Source: Sphingomonas sp. PAMC 26605
Lineage (GTDB): Bacteria > Pseudomonadota > Alphaproteobacteria > Sphingomonadales > Sphingomonadaceae
Assembly: GCF_000241485.1 (NCBI RefSeq)
Contig: NZ_JH584241.1
Location: 3,677,433 to 3,741,432, forward strand
Direction of reading: 5' to 3'
DNA: 64,000 nucleotides
Positions 45,591-54,275 of this stretch are shown here, one piece after another. Numbering within the stretch: position 1 is the stretch's first letter; every line of letters begins with the position of its first letter. The position numbers were made by a program, and so were the translations under genes. The notes beneath the pieces are model-generated. The model made no database searches. It saw nothing but the letters and a program-made list of their open reading frames with translations, and was not told the origin of the DNA.

Positions 45591-46298
45591 ATGAATTTCC
45601 AGGAAACTTTCGCCCATATCCTGCAATCGGATTTGCCGCTGCAGGCCAAGCTCGATGCCTTCAAGATCGAGTTCGATACGCGGCTTGCCCCGCCCGCAGC
45701 CGTCGAAGCGCTGCATCGCTCGGTCGATGAATTGATCGCGTCGGGCGCACCGGATCGCGCGCTCAAGGTCGGCGACGTCGCCCCGGCGTTCACCCTCCCC
45801 GACCCGGACGGCAAGCCGGTTTCGTCCGCAGCGCTCCTGACCAAAGGGCCGCTCGTCGCGAGCTTCTATCGCGGCGTCTGGTGCCCGTACTGCAATTACG
45901 AGCTGACCGCGCTCGAGCAGGCGCGCCCGGAAATCGAGGCGCGTGGTGCGAGCCTGGTCGCGATCTCGCAGCAGTTGGCGCCCAATAGCCGGAAGTCGCA
46001 GCGCCAGAACGGGCTCGGCTTCCCGATCCTGGGCGACCATGGCGGCGCAGTCGCGGCGGACTTCAACCTGCGCTGGACGCTGCCGGAGTATCTGCGCGTG
46101 GCGCACAGGACGCTCGGCGCCGACCTGCCGCAGTTCAACGGCGAGGACAGCTGGACGCTGCCGATGAGCGCCCGCTACGTCATCGCGCAGGACGGAACGA
46201 TCGTCTACGCCGAGGTGAATGGCGATTATACCCGGCGCCCCGAGCCGTCGGCGATGTTCCCGGTTCTCGAACGGCTGGCGCGCCGGCAGGCCGCCTGA
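45591..46298 (+). CDS. Peroxiredoxin-like (AhpC/TSA) thiol protein
   Basis: A 235-residue thioredoxin-fold protein. After an N-terminal helical part (1–55) comes the AhpC/TSA core: VGDVAPAFTLPDPDGKPV and SFYRGVWCPYCNYELTAL, with a Cys98-x-x-Cys101 pair (WCPYC). It would reduce peroxides or act as a thiol oxidoreductase in the cytoplasm. The divergent LysR regulator and the box between them suggest oxidative-stress induction. Confidence 0.88.
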   Translation: MNFQETFAHILQSDLPLQAKLDAFKIEFDTRLAPPAAVEALHRSVDELIASGAPDRALKVGDVAPAFTLPDPDGKPVSSAALLTKGPLVASFYRGVWCPYCNYELTALEQARPEIEARGASLVAISQQLAPNSRKSQRQNGLGFPILGDHGGAVAADFNLRWTLPEYLRVAHRTLGADLPQFNGEDSWTLPMSARYVIAQDGTIVYAEVNGDYTRRPEPSAMFPVLERLARRQAA

Positions 46299-46392
46299 TC
46301 CCTCTTGATCGTCGCTCGACCGTCACGTCGCTGCTGTGAAGCAGCACGCGACAAAGGTGAGCGCCTGATGTCCGCATCTGCGCGCCGCGCTC

Positions 46393-46407
46393 TGATAGTA
46401 TCTATCA
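46393..46407. promoter_or_regulatory. Inverted repeat upstream of the monooxygenase-like gene
   Basis: TGATAG-TAT-CTATCA is a perfect 6-bp inverted repeat 130 bases before the ATG at 46537. It is a candidate operator. The remainder of 46299–46536 shows no gene. Confidence 0.4.
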
Positions 46408-46536
46408 CGGGTGCAGCAAGCAGACCCTCGGAAAGCGTAAATCGACATTTACGTCACGGCACCGAGCTGGCGATGTCGAGCCAGCTTAGTACTGCGCGCG
46501 CCACCGCTCGCGCAGGTCAACACAAGGAACATCGCA

Positions 46537-46833
46537 ATGTCCAAGTTCGCATTTCTGATCGAGATGAAGGCCAAGCCTGGCAAAGAAGCAGACGTCGAGG
46601 CGTTTCTCGCGAAAGAAGCGTCGCTGGTAAAAGGCGAGGCCGGAACCCTGACGTGGCACGGCTCGAAGGTCGAAGGGGAGACGGGCGTCTACCGGGTGTT
46701 CGACTCGTTTATCGACGAGGCTGCCGGCGAGGCCCATATGGCTGGTCCCCCCGGACAGGAGTTCGTCGAGCGGGCGGACGATCTGTTCAGTGAGACGAAG
46801 GTCTTTCGCCTGCAGGTGATCGCCTACAAGTAA
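46537..46833 (+). CDS. Antibiotic biosynthesis monooxygenase-type (ABM) protein
   Basis: A 98-residue dimeric ferredoxin-like fold protein: FAFLIEMKAKPGKEADVEAFLAK start, TLTWHGSKV central strand and YRVFDSFIDEAAGEAHM. Family members are quinol or polyketide monooxygenases or redox-linked proteins; the role cannot be fixed. AAGGAAC precedes the ATG. An alpha/beta-hydrolase gene follows 109 bases later. Confidence 0.85.
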   Translation: MSKFAFLIEMKAKPGKEADVEAFLAKEASLVKGEAGTLTWHGSKVEGETGVYRVFDSFIDEAAGEAHMAGPPGQEFVERADDLFSETKVFRLQVIAYK

Positions 46834-46942
46834 GGCCGCAAGGCGGCGCTTGATTGCCAACGCTGACAGGCGCGTGGGCGGCTTGGCGCGACAGAAGCGC
46901 CGGCCGCCCATCCACACACCTCCCTCCCCGCAAGGACATCCA

Positions 46943-47671
46943 GTGGACACCGAATCAGCCAAACCCACGATCGTGCTCGTGCACGGCGCAGTCGAAGATT
47001 CATCGCTCTGGACACACGGCGTGATCCAGGGGCTGCAGCGCGGAGGCTACCCTATCAAGGTCTTCTCCAATCCCTTGCGGGGCGTGGCGCACGACGCTGC
47101 CTATCTGCGCAGCCTGCTCGACACGATCGAGGGCCCGGTGCTCCTCGTTTCCCACGCCTATGGCGGGGCCGTCATCAGCCAGGCCGGGGACGACCCCAAG
47201 GTCAAGGGGCTGATCTATGCGGGGTCGCCCATGCCAGCAGCGGGGGAATCGACGAACGACTGCCTCGACCGGTTTCCCGGTGGCGATTTCGCCACGTCGG
47301 TCGATCTGGTCCCCTACACCCTGCCCGACGGCACCAGCGGCACCAACCTTGTCGTGAAAGCGGAGAGATACGCTTACCTCCTCGCCGGCGACGTGCCCGA
47401 AGACAAAGTCGCGCTGATGATCGCCACTCAGCGGCCCATTTCGCTGGCAGCGCTCGACGAGAAACTGACAGCGGCGGCCTGGACGAGCAAGCCGAGCTGG
47501 CAGATCCGGCCGCTGCTCGATTCTGTCATCCCCCGGGCGGAGTTTACGTTCGAGGCCGATCGTGCCGGCGCGCACGTGATCGCGTTGGAATCCTCGCACG
47601 CTATCCCGGTGACCTTCCCGGACGTCGTGGTGGATGTGATCGGCAAGGCTGCCCGGACAGTCGCGCCGTAA
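46943..47671 (+). CDS. Alpha/beta-hydrolase-fold protein without the nucleophile Ser
   Basis: A 242-residue alpha/beta hydrolase starting at a GTG with AAGGA upstream. The oxyanion strand TIVLVHGAVEDSSLW is normal, and the C-terminal His (ESSHAIPVTFPDVV) is present. The elbow that usually reads GHSYGGAV is LVSHAYGGAV, so the nucleophile Ser is Ala72. Subfamilies with Ala here exist and are not simple esterases. Substrate and activity are unknown; the neighbouring monooxygenase-like gene may be related in function. The gap 47672–47953 shows no supported gene. Confidence 0.8.
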   Translation: MDTESAKPTIVLVHGAVEDSSLWTHGVIQGLQRGGYPIKVFSNPLRGVAHDAAYLRSLLDTIEGPVLLVSHAYGGAVISQAGDDPKVKGLIYAGSPMPAAGESTNDCLDRFPGGDFATSVDLVPYTLPDGTSGTNLVVKAERYAYLLAGDVPEDKVALMIATQRPISLAALDEKLTAAAWTSKPSWQIRPLLDSVIPRAEFTFEADRAGAHVIALESSHAIPVTFPDVVVDVIGKAARTVAP

Positions 47672-47953
47672 CGGCGGCGACCAGTAGCGGCGGTAGCTGG
47701 TGCGGACCTGGAGCAGTCAGGCCGCCGCAGCCACCGCGACGCGCCATCGGCGCGACCGGGATACGGCTCGACGAGAAAAGGCATTGGCATGCAAACCACT
47801 TCTGAGCTTTACGGCGCGTTGACGGGCAAACCTAGCCTCGAGGCGTTCGCTTGAGACGACGATCGGGGGCATTGTCGTCGGTACCGAGAAAAACGCCTTC
47901 CGCCTCCGAATGGGGCTATCCGTCAAACCAGTCGTGACAGGAGACGTTCCGTA

Positions 47954-48334
47954 TTACCGCTCGCGGCTCCTGGCGCGATCCGCGTCGCGCGCCGTTCGCC
48001 GCCATGGCCAGCATCCTTCGATCTCGGTTTCGAGCGAGAAGCTCAGAAAGGTACGGATCGCGATAATGGCGCCAAGCAGCCCGACGCTCGCGAAGGTTAG
48101 CGGCGCAGTGATCGTTGCAATTATGTCGGCCCCGACGAGAAGCTCGAGACCCAGGAGAATGCCACGCCCCAACCCCGCTCGATACCGCTGATACGCGTCG
48201 CTCCAGTTCGTCTTACTGCCGTCCAGGCCGAATCTTACCGAGGCAAGCACGACACCGCCCAGGATTATCGTCGCTCCGACCAGCTCGAGGAGCTTGGCGA
48301 GGATATCAACGACAGCGTGCGCCTGCTCAATCAT
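47954..48334 (-). CDS. DUF1622 membrane protein
   Basis: A 126-residue membrane protein of the DUF1622 family with three helices: LLELVGATIILGGVVLASVRF, GILLGLELLVGADIIATIT and FASVGLLGAIIAIRTFLSFSLE. Role unknown. ATG 48334 starts MIEQAHAVVDIL; the longer frame upstream is not homologous. It stands alone. The region 48335–48642 shows no supported gene. Confidence 0.82.
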   Translation of the reverse strand: MIEQAHAVVDILAKLLELVGATIILGGVVLASVRFGLDGSKTNWSDAYQRYRAGLGRGILLGLELLVGADIIATITAPLTFASVGLLGAIIAIRTFLSFSLETEIEGCWPWRRTARDADRARSRER

Positions 48335-48642
48335 GCTGCTGATTACGCGGAAAAGGCTTCCTATTGCTATAGGTCGCCTTCGCCGACCGCACGTGCCTCC
48401 GACGACCCGATTGCGGTCCTTTGCGGCGTGGTCTTCGCTTCCCGGTGTCTGCCATTCGTTCGCCTGGATCGTAAGACCGTTTCGGGCCCGCGGGCCTGGC
48501 CACCCAACACCCAAACCCGGTGGCAACGGTTCTTCCGCCTTTCGGAGAGAAAGGCGCGATTGCGTCGCCTGGCGTTACTGTCTTCGCGACGGGGATCGTA
48601 CTTTGGGACGGCGTGAGAAAATGGTGGCGCGTCCTTTGACAG

Positions 48643-49035
48643 CTAGTTTCCGTCTTCCAACCCGCCGCCTGGTTTCGAAGCGTCATAGGCACATTGCGCG
48701 TTTTCCAGCGCGGTGCCATTGGCGAGCGCCCAGTTGTAGAGGGCGGCAAAGGGTTCGCGCAGCGAGCAGCCGAGATCGGTAATGGTGTACTCGACGCCGA
48801 TCGGCTGCGTCGGCAGGACCTTGCGACTGATCAGGCCGTTGCGCTCGAGACGCTTCAAGGCCTCGGACAAGGCCTTGTGGGTGATGCCGTCGAGGCGGCG
48901 CTTGAGGTCGTTGAACCGCGCCGGCTGGGTGCAGAGGACGCTCAGGATCAGCACCGTCCATTTGTTGGCGATATGGTCGAGGATGGGCCGCGTCGCGGCG
49001 ACATCGAGCGGCAGTTCGAGCACGTCGGTGGCCAT
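48643..49035 (-). CDS. HxlR-family transcriptional regulator
   Basis: A 130-residue winged-helix regulator: HIANKWTVLILSVLCTQPARFNDLKRRLDGITHKALSEALKRLERNGLI is the typical HxlR core. Three cysteines (including Cys35 in SVLCTQP) could sense thiol or aldehyde stress, as in QorR/HypR-type members. The start is ATG 49035, with GAGG upstream; a GTG at 49050 is an alternative. It is divergent from an SDR gene with a perfect palindrome between. Confidence 0.9.
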   Translation of the reverse strand: MATDVLELPLDVAATRPILDHIANKWTVLILSVLCTQPARFNDLKRRLDGITHKALSEALKRLERNGLISRKVLPTQPIGVEYTITDLGCSLREPFAALYNWALANGTALENAQCAYDASKPGGGLEDGN

Positions 49036-49082
49036 GGGTATATGCCTCACTATCTACGCACCATCTGGTACCTTCTTGCGAT

Positions 49083-49103
49083 CAGATATAGAATCTATAT
49101 CTG
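49083..49103. promoter_or_regulatory. HxlR-type operator (perfect palindrome)
   Basis: CAGATATAGA and TCTATATCTG form perfect 10-bp arms around a single A, midway between the HxlR and SDR starts. Size and location fit an HxlR dimer site controlling both genes. Confidence 0.75.
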
Positions 49104-49131
49104 CAAGTCATCCCCCGCAACGTGAGGACGT

Positions 49132-49857
49132 ATGAGCATGCTTTCTGGAAAAATCGCGGTCGTCATCGGCGGCCTTGGCGGTATCGGTGGTGCCATCGCA
49201 GAGCGGTTCGCCAAGGAAGGTGCGACGGTTTACGCCACCAGCCGTCGCGCCGAAGAGCGCGAGGTCGAGCTTGGGGCCGGCATACTGCGCGCGCGCCGCG
49301 TCGATAGTGGCGATCTGACCGCGCTCGCCGCCTTTTTCGAGGCGGTGAAGAGCGCGGCCGGACGGGTGGACGTTCTCGCCGTCAACGCCGGCATCTCCGA
49401 GTTCGCGACGCTAGACACCATCGGCGAGGATCATTTCGACCGGACCTTCGACCTCAATGTGCGCGCACTGCTGTTTGCTACCAAGGCCGCGACGGCGGTC
49501 ATGCCCGATGGTGGGTCGATCGTGTTGGTCGGCTCGATCGCCGACGCGATCGGCACCAAGGGCTATGGCGTCTACGGAGCGACCAAGGCCGCCGTGCGCT
49601 CGTTCGCGCGGACCTGGGCCAATGAGCTCGCGCCGCGCAACATCCGCGTCAACGTCGTGGCACCGGGACCGACCGACACCGCGATGATGGCGGCGGCGTC
49701 CGACGAGGTGCGCGCGACGCTCGCGAACCTGATCCCGCTCGGCCGGATGGCGCGTGCCGACGAGGTCGCCTCGGCCGCGCTGTTCCTCGCCAGCGACCAA
49801 AGCAGCTTCATCACCGGAGCCGAGCTTCCGGTCGATGGCGGCATGGCGCAGGTTTAA
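49132..49857 (+). CDS. Short-chain dehydrogenase/reductase
   Basis: A 241-residue classical SDR: the NAD(P) loop VVIGGLGGIGGAIAERF, the NAG motif (VNAGISEF), Ser in LVGSIAD, and the catalytic YGATK. Basic residues after strand 2 (TSRRAEER) favour NADPH. A GAGG ribosome site precedes the ATG. The divergent HxlR regulator and shared palindrome suggest induction by a small reactive compound that this enzyme may reduce. Confidence 0.93.
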   Translation: MSMLSGKIAVVIGGLGGIGGAIAERFAKEGATVYATSRRAEEREVELGAGILRARRVDSGDLTALAAFFEAVKSAAGRVDVLAVNAGISEFATLDTIGEDHFDRTFDLNVRALLFATKAATAVMPDGGSIVLVGSIADAIGTKGYGVYGATKAAVRSFARTWANELAPRNIRVNVVAPGPTDTAMMAAASDEVRATLANLIPLGRMARADEVASAALFLASDQSSFITGAELPVDGGMAQV

Positions 49858-49936
49858 TCCCGACGCGAGCAGGACTTACGTGGTTCGGGGGGCAGCGCCG
49901 CAACCGCCGCCTTTCCAGCGCTCACGTTCGGCGCCA

Positions 49937-50611
49937 TCATCGTCCGGCTGCAACCGTTGCGTCCCGCGCCTCGGCCGCGATGTCGCGAAGCGCCTGTTCG
50001 AAGACTTCCGGTGGCTGCCCACCGGAGATCAGATAGCGCTCGTTGATCACGACGGCCGGTACCGCGCTTATGCCGCGCGATTGCCAGAGCTGCTCTTCCG
50101 TCCGGACGTCATCGGCGTATCGCGTCGACGACAGAATCGCTTTTGCCTCGATCGGATCAAGCCCGACAGCCGTAGCGACCCGCACCAGAGCCTCGTGACT
50201 GGAAGGATCGCCGTGATCGGTGAAGTACAACGCGAACAGGGCCTCCTTGAGGGCCTGCTGCACACCCTGCGTCTCCGCCCAATGGAGCAGGCGATGCGCG
50301 TCGAAGGTGTTGTAGATCCGGCTGCCCTCATTCATGTCCATCGTGAAACCAACCGCCGCTGCGCGATCCCGGATCATGGCGCGGTTCGCCGCGGACTGCT
50401 CCGGCGTCGAGCCATATTTCTGCGCGACGTGTTCGACGATGTTCTGACCCTCCGGCGGCATCGTCGGATTGAGTTCGAACGGTCGAAAAACGATATCGGC
50501 GTCGATCGAATCGGCTAGGCGCGACAGCCCGGCTTCGAGGCCACGCAGCCCGACCACGCACCAGGGGCACGAGACGTCGGAGACGAAGTCTATCTTGAGC
50601 CGTGTCTTCAT
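49937..50611 (-). CDS. DsbA-family (FrnE-like) oxidoreductase
   Basis: A 224-residue thioredoxin-fold protein with an inserted helical domain: FVSDVSCPWCVVGLRGLE carries Cys15-x-x-Cys18, and the cis-Pro loop is AVPAVVINERYLISG. There is no signal peptide, so it is cytoplasmic, as FrnE proteins are. FrnE-like members are disulfide isomerases linked to stress or polyketide steps. It faces the SDR gene. The gap 50612–50892 is somewhat AT-richer and shows no supported gene. Confidence 0.9.
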   Translation of the reverse strand: MKTRLKIDFVSDVSCPWCVVGLRGLEAGLSRLADSIDADIVFRPFELNPTMPPEGQNIVEHVAQKYGSTPEQSAANRAMIRDRAAAVGFTMDMNEGSRIYNTFDAHRLLHWAETQGVQQALKEALFALYFTDHGDPSSHEALVRVATAVGLDPIEAKAILSSTRYADDVRTEEQLWQSRGISAVPAVVINERYLISGGQPPEVFEQALRDIAAEARDATVAAGR

Positions 50612-50892
50612 CTCGATACCTCTCCATGTTCATGATCCGTGTTGCTTGGTCACGGCCAGCTGACGCTGCATTCCCAACACTTCGGTCGGTACCCTATCAT
50701 CCCCTGTGCCGGCTTGCGCTGCAGCAGAAACGACAGCGTCATGCCCGGATCGCCTGCAGATCAGCTGCCGTCAAATAGTGAGCAAACTCAGAGATTCAGA
50801 GGGGCGTCCGTCCCGCCCTTCAACGGCCTCTATTGGATTGAATTAGCACACCCATCAAAGCTTCTCGAGTTAGAAACACGCGTTTCCCAAGA

Positions 50893-51555
50893 TCAAAAAC
50901 TTCGATTGATCGCCAATACCATGGTTCCACGCCAGCGACCGCCGTCTTCATCGGGTCCCCCACCCACGAGCGTCGCGCTGACCGTCGCTTTGCCGATTTG
51001 ACGAGACAAACCGAGCCGACCGTCAATCTCCACGCGCTTCAGCGGGCGTCCCTCGCGCTGCGGCGGCGCCAAGGCACCGACATGGCTGGCGAGCGACCAT
51101 GCGCCGCGATCGAAGAGCAGACCATCGAGTTCGACATAGGTCGCCGACCGGGCATGGCCGTCGTAATTGGGCGAGTAATAGATGTGGGTCGAAAACCGCC
51201 GCCCGACCACGCCCAAATAGGCCTGCGTAAAGCGCCCGCCATATTCTACCGTGGCATACCGGCTGTAGAAACGGTTGGTGACACCCGCATCCAACGCCAG
51301 CCCCGACCGGAGGCGATGCGCGTAGCCGACATGTTGAACCGAGCGGAGCGGCTGGAGCCCGTCGTTGCGGGTCGGCCCCAGCGTGACCGAGAGACCACCA
51401 TAGACGCCGCTCACGTCGTCATAGGAGATCGCGGCAGTCGCGACGGGAAGGCCATCGCTGGTCGAATGGCCGCGAAAGCGGTCATCGCTGGCAAGGGTGA
51501 GGCTGTAGCCGGGTTCTGCGCGCGCCACGGTCGGAATCAGAAGCGCGATCGCCAC
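50893..51555 (-). CDS. Conserved outer-membrane beta-barrel-type protein
   Basis: A secreted, strand-rich protein: SLTLASDDRFRGHSTSDGLP and the later amphipathic strands (FTQAYLGVVGRRFSTHIYYSPNYDG) match small TorF-type putative porins, with an aromatic terminus (LAINRSF). The mature part follows a hydrophobic segment ending PTVARAEP. The start is unsure: GTG 51555 gives a very short signal, while ATG 51660 or 51693 give a long basic lead but overlap the protease gene by 86–119 bases. It ends the ECF operon. Confidence 0.65.
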   Translation of the reverse strand: MAIALLIPTVARAEPGYSLTLASDDRFRGHSTSDGLPVATAAISYDDVSGVYGGLSVTLGPTRNDGLQPLRSVQHVGYAHRLRSGLALDAGVTNRFYSRYATVEYGGRFTQAYLGVVGRRFSTHIYYSPNYDGHARSATYVELDGLLFDRGAWSLASHVGALAPPQREGRPLKRVEIDGRLGLSRQIGKATVSATLVGGGPDEDGGRWRGTMVLAINRSF

Positions 51556-51574
51556 GCCGAGCAGACGCGTCGGG

Positions 51575-52804
51575 TCAGCGCGCCACGCGGCAGCCCCCGC
51601 CCTTTCCGCCGCTGGCGAGCAGCAGCGTAGCGCAGGCGTCGATCGACCCGCTGCCGGCATCAGTCGACGCGAGTTGCCGGCCGCCGCGCGCATTTAATTC
51701 GCGCGCCAGGGCGAGCAGGCCGCTGACATGCGCCGCTGCGTAGGAATTGCCGCTGACAAGATACCATCGTCCCCCCGGCTGCGTCGTCGGGACATCACGG
51801 CCAGGGGCGTTATAGACGCCGTGCCGCGACGCGGCCACCCCCAGTTCGGCAACCGCGACGACGCCGGGGATCGACGCCGGGAACCCTTCGCCGGTCCGCG
51901 GATCGATCGCCGCGACGACCGACATGCCGCGACGCATGCCGAGCTGGATCAATCGCGTGAGCAGCAGATCCTGCGGGCCGGTGAGGCTCATGTTGACGAT
52001 ATCGACGCCATTGCCGATCGCATAATCGAGCGCGCGCGCCAGGCTGAGGCTATCGCACACCGTGCCGCCGGCGGTCCGCTGCCAGCAGGCGCGCAGACCG
52101 ATCAGGCGCGCGCCGGGGGCCACACCGGCGATACCGACACTGTTGTTCTCGCGCGCGCCGATGATCCCGGCAACGCCGGTGCCATGCGTTTCGGGGCCGG
52201 ACGCTGCGCCGACGAAGTTCTGGCTCGAGATCAGCTGCCCGCGCAGATCGGGGTGGCCGGTGTCGATCTGGCTGTCGACGATCCCGATCTTGACGCGGAG
52301 CCCCGTCGCCATGCGGTGCAGGTCCGCCAGCTGCCAGTTGTGGGCGGCGGGCTGCGCCGCGAACAGCGGGTCGTTGGGCGCGCGCGCTTGGGCAGCCTGC
52401 GTCTCGAAATGATTCATCGGCTGCGACCAGGCGACGCCCTTCAGGTGCGACATATGCTCGCTGACGTCGGCGAGCGGCGTGGTGCCGGGCACCGTCATGA
52501 TGACGCAGTCGATCCCGAGCGTCGGCATCGGCCAGGTGTCGAGCACAGTGAGACCGTTGTCGCGGGCGAGCCGCTCGGCCAAACGTCGCCGCGCGCGTGC
52601 CGCTGCTGGATCGCCATAGCCGCCGCTGCCGCCGCCATAATCGGCGGATGGCCGGTAATGCTCCGGCGGCAGCTCGAGCATGACGAGGATGCGCCGTTCG
52701 GGCGATGAATCGGATACGGTCACGGGCGCGGTCGGGGTCGGCGCCTGTGCCATCACCGGCACCGCGCACAGCGCGACGGCAATCGCGATCAGTGCGCGGA
52801 TCAT
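51575..52804 (-). CDS. Secreted S8 (subtilisin-type) serine protease
   Basis: A 409-residue protease with a Sec signal (MIRALIAIAVALCAVPVMAQ). An N-terminal I9-like prodomain (about 35–140, ILVMLELPPEHYRP…VAWSQPM) precedes the S8 domain. The catalytic triad is complete: Asp in GIVDSQIDTGHPDL, His in ETHGTGVAGII, Ser in SGNSYAAAHVSG; the oxyanion Asn is in DIVNMSLTG. The Ser motif departs from the usual GTSMA. Its ATG overlaps the anti-sigma stop by four bases, so it is made together with the regulators and may act on them. Confidence 0.9.
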   Translation of the reverse strand: MIRALIAIAVALCAVPVMAQAPTPTAPVTVSDSSPERRILVMLELPPEHYRPSADYGGGSGGYGDPAAARARRRLAERLARDNGLTVLDTWPMPTLGIDCVIMTVPGTTPLADVSEHMSHLKGVAWSQPMNHFETQAAQARAPNDPLFAAQPAAHNWQLADLHRMATGLRVKIGIVDSQIDTGHPDLRGQLISSQNFVGAASGPETHGTGVAGIIGARENNSVGIAGVAPGARLIGLRACWQRTAGGTVCDSLSLARALDYAIGNGVDIVNMSLTGPQDLLLTRLIQLGMRRGMSVVAAIDPRTGEGFPASIPGVVAVAELGVAASRHGVYNAPGRDVPTTQPGGRWYLVSGNSYAAAHVSGLLALARELNARGGRQLASTDAGSGSIDACATLLLASGGKGGGCRVAR

Positions 52805-53469
52805 TCCGCCGGCGCCTGCTCGATCGGTTCGGCCATCGCGACGTCCTTGTCGGCGCGCAGCATTTTCAACGCCGTCCCGTCGGAGCCGCCGGGGACGTCG
52901 AGCACCCATGCGCCCGCGCTGGTCGGCCCGTCGACCAGCCGCGCGCCGCTCGCCAGCAGAACGCGGCGCAGCTCGGCCTCGCTCGTACCGGGACGAAACA
53001 TCGCGAGCACGTTTCCGGTCCGCACCGCCGGTGCATCGCCCAGGACACGATAGGGGCCGGCGCGTTCGGTCGGGATCGCCAGCCCGCCCAGCACGAGCAG
53101 CCCGACGAACTGCGCGGCGACGACCCAGCGCAACGTGCGCGGCTGCGACATCGCGCGCCGAGTCGAGGCCGCCCAGCGACGCCGGCTACGGTCACGTCGC
53201 GGTATCGATGGCGTTTCGACAGGGCGCGGGGCGGCGTCGATCCGCGCCTGCAGCGTATTCCAGCTCGGCGTCAGATCGGATGTCTGCGCCGCAATGGCGC
53301 GCGCGAGCCGGCGCTCCATCTCAAGCTCCGCCCGACAGTCGTCGCATTCGAGGAGATGGGCCTTCACCAGCGCCTGGTCCGCCGCCTCCAACTGCCCCGT
53401 CGCATACCACGGCAGCAACAGCATCGCCGCGCGATGGCGATCGTCGAATGTCGATGCAATTTCGTCCAT
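52801..53469 (-). CDS. Zinc-finger anti-sigma factor with periplasmic domain
   Basis: A 222-residue membrane protein. The N-terminal zf-HC2 motif (ALVKAHLLECDDCRAELEME) would hold the ECF sigma factor; one membrane helix follows (LRWVVAAQFVGLLVLGGLAIP); the periplasmic part (NVLAMFRPGTSEAELRRVLLASGARLVDGPT…VAMAEPIEQ) resembles the I9-type propeptide fold of subtilases. ATG 53469 was chosen because AGGA lies 8 bases upstream. It is between the sigma and protease genes in one operon. Confidence 0.85.
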   Translation of the reverse strand: MDEIASTFDDRHRAAMLLLPWYATGQLEAADQALVKAHLLECDDCRAELEMERRLARAIAAQTSDLTPSWNTLQARIDAAPRPVETPSIPRRDRSRRRWAASTRRAMSQPRTLRWVVAAQFVGLLVLGGLAIPTERAGPYRVLGDAPAVRTGNVLAMFRPGTSEAELRRVLLASGARLVDGPTSAGAWVLDVPGGSDGTALKMLRADKDVAMAEPIEQAPAE

Positions 53470-53479
53470 GTCGAACATC

Positions 53480-54052
53480 CTATAGCCAGTCGGCCAGATC
53501 GCCCGCGAGCGACTGCCGCAGATTGCGCCGAGCATGGAACATGCGGGTCTTCACCGTGTCGGTCGGGCAGTCCATGATCTCCGCAATTTCCCGATATCCA
53601 AGGTCCTGATAATAGGTCAGATTAACCACCGCGCGTTGCGGTGCCGACAGCTGTGCGATCGCCTCGGCGAGATCGCGCGCGACGCGCGCCCTCCCCGCCG
53701 CCCGGTCCGGCCCGTCGCTCTGCGCGTCCGCCATCTCGGCGGGGTCCTCCTCGACAGGCTCGTCGAGCCGCCGCAGCGCGCTCAGGCCCTGCCGATAAGC
53801 GATGCCGAACATCCAGGTGGACAGCCGACTCTCGCCGGCAAATCCGTCGATCCTGTCCCACACGACCATCATCGTGTCGTTCACCACCTCCTCAACCAGA
53901 TACGGCCGGCGCAACAGGTTCGACAGGAAGCGCGACAGCGGCGTGTGTTCGCGCCGATACAGTTCCTCGAACGCGGTGATGTCGCGGGCCCGCAACCGCG
54001 CAACGATTCCCGCGTCGCCATTCCGGCCGTGGTCCCCCGTCCGCTGCGTCAC
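53480..54052 (-). CDS. ECF sigma factor
   Basis: A 190-residue extracytoplasmic-function sigma factor: region 2 (FEELYRREHTPLSRFLSNLL…VVNDTMMVVWDRIDGF) and region 4 (YYQDLGYREIAEIMDCPTDTVKTRMFHARRNLRQ). It heads an operon with its anti-sigma factor, a subtilase and an outer-membrane protein. Its own promoter region holds a TGAACC element that mirrors one facing the divergent gene, hinting at autoregulation. Confidence 0.93.
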   Translation of the reverse strand: MTQRTGDHGRNGDAGIVARLRARDITAFEELYRREHTPLSRFLSNLLRRPYLVEEVVNDTMMVVWDRIDGFAGESRLSTWMFGIAYRQGLSALRRLDEPVEEDPAEMADAQSDGPDRAAGRARVARDLAEAIAQLSAPQRAVVNLTYYQDLGYREIAEIMDCPTDTVKTRMFHARRNLRQSLAGDLADWL

Positions 54053-54112
54053 GCGTGTTCAGCCCAGCCTTTCCTTGCTCGTTCGAGTGTTGGTAGCAGC
54101 CCGCACCCGAAA

Positions 54113-54183
54113 GGTTCATCCGCCGCCTGTTTTTTTCGCCTACCACACCAACCCGCAAAAATATTTCGCCGCGTGTTGAACCG
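54113..54183. promoter_or_regulatory. Outward-facing TGAACC elements (possible ECF promoters)
   Basis: TGAACC occurs on the minus strand at 54118–54113, toward the sigma operon, and on the plus strand at 54178–54183, toward the gene at 54276. It resembles ECF –35 elements (GAAC core). I see no convincing –10 for either, so the assignment is tentative. The rest of 54053–54275 shows only a T7 tract. Confidence 0.35.
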
Positions 54184-54275
54184 TTTGCCGCGCCGCGCCC
54201 ACTCACGAGGACCGGGTGCCTGACGGCACGGGTGCGGCCCGAGCGGGATCCGCGGTCAGACAAGGGGCAAAGAGC

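Noticed and set aside
47786..47854. Short plus-strand frame MQTTSELYGALTGKPSLEAFA and its continuation
   Set aside because: Only 21 codons, no ribosome site and no recognised relative; could be a relic but evidence is too thin.
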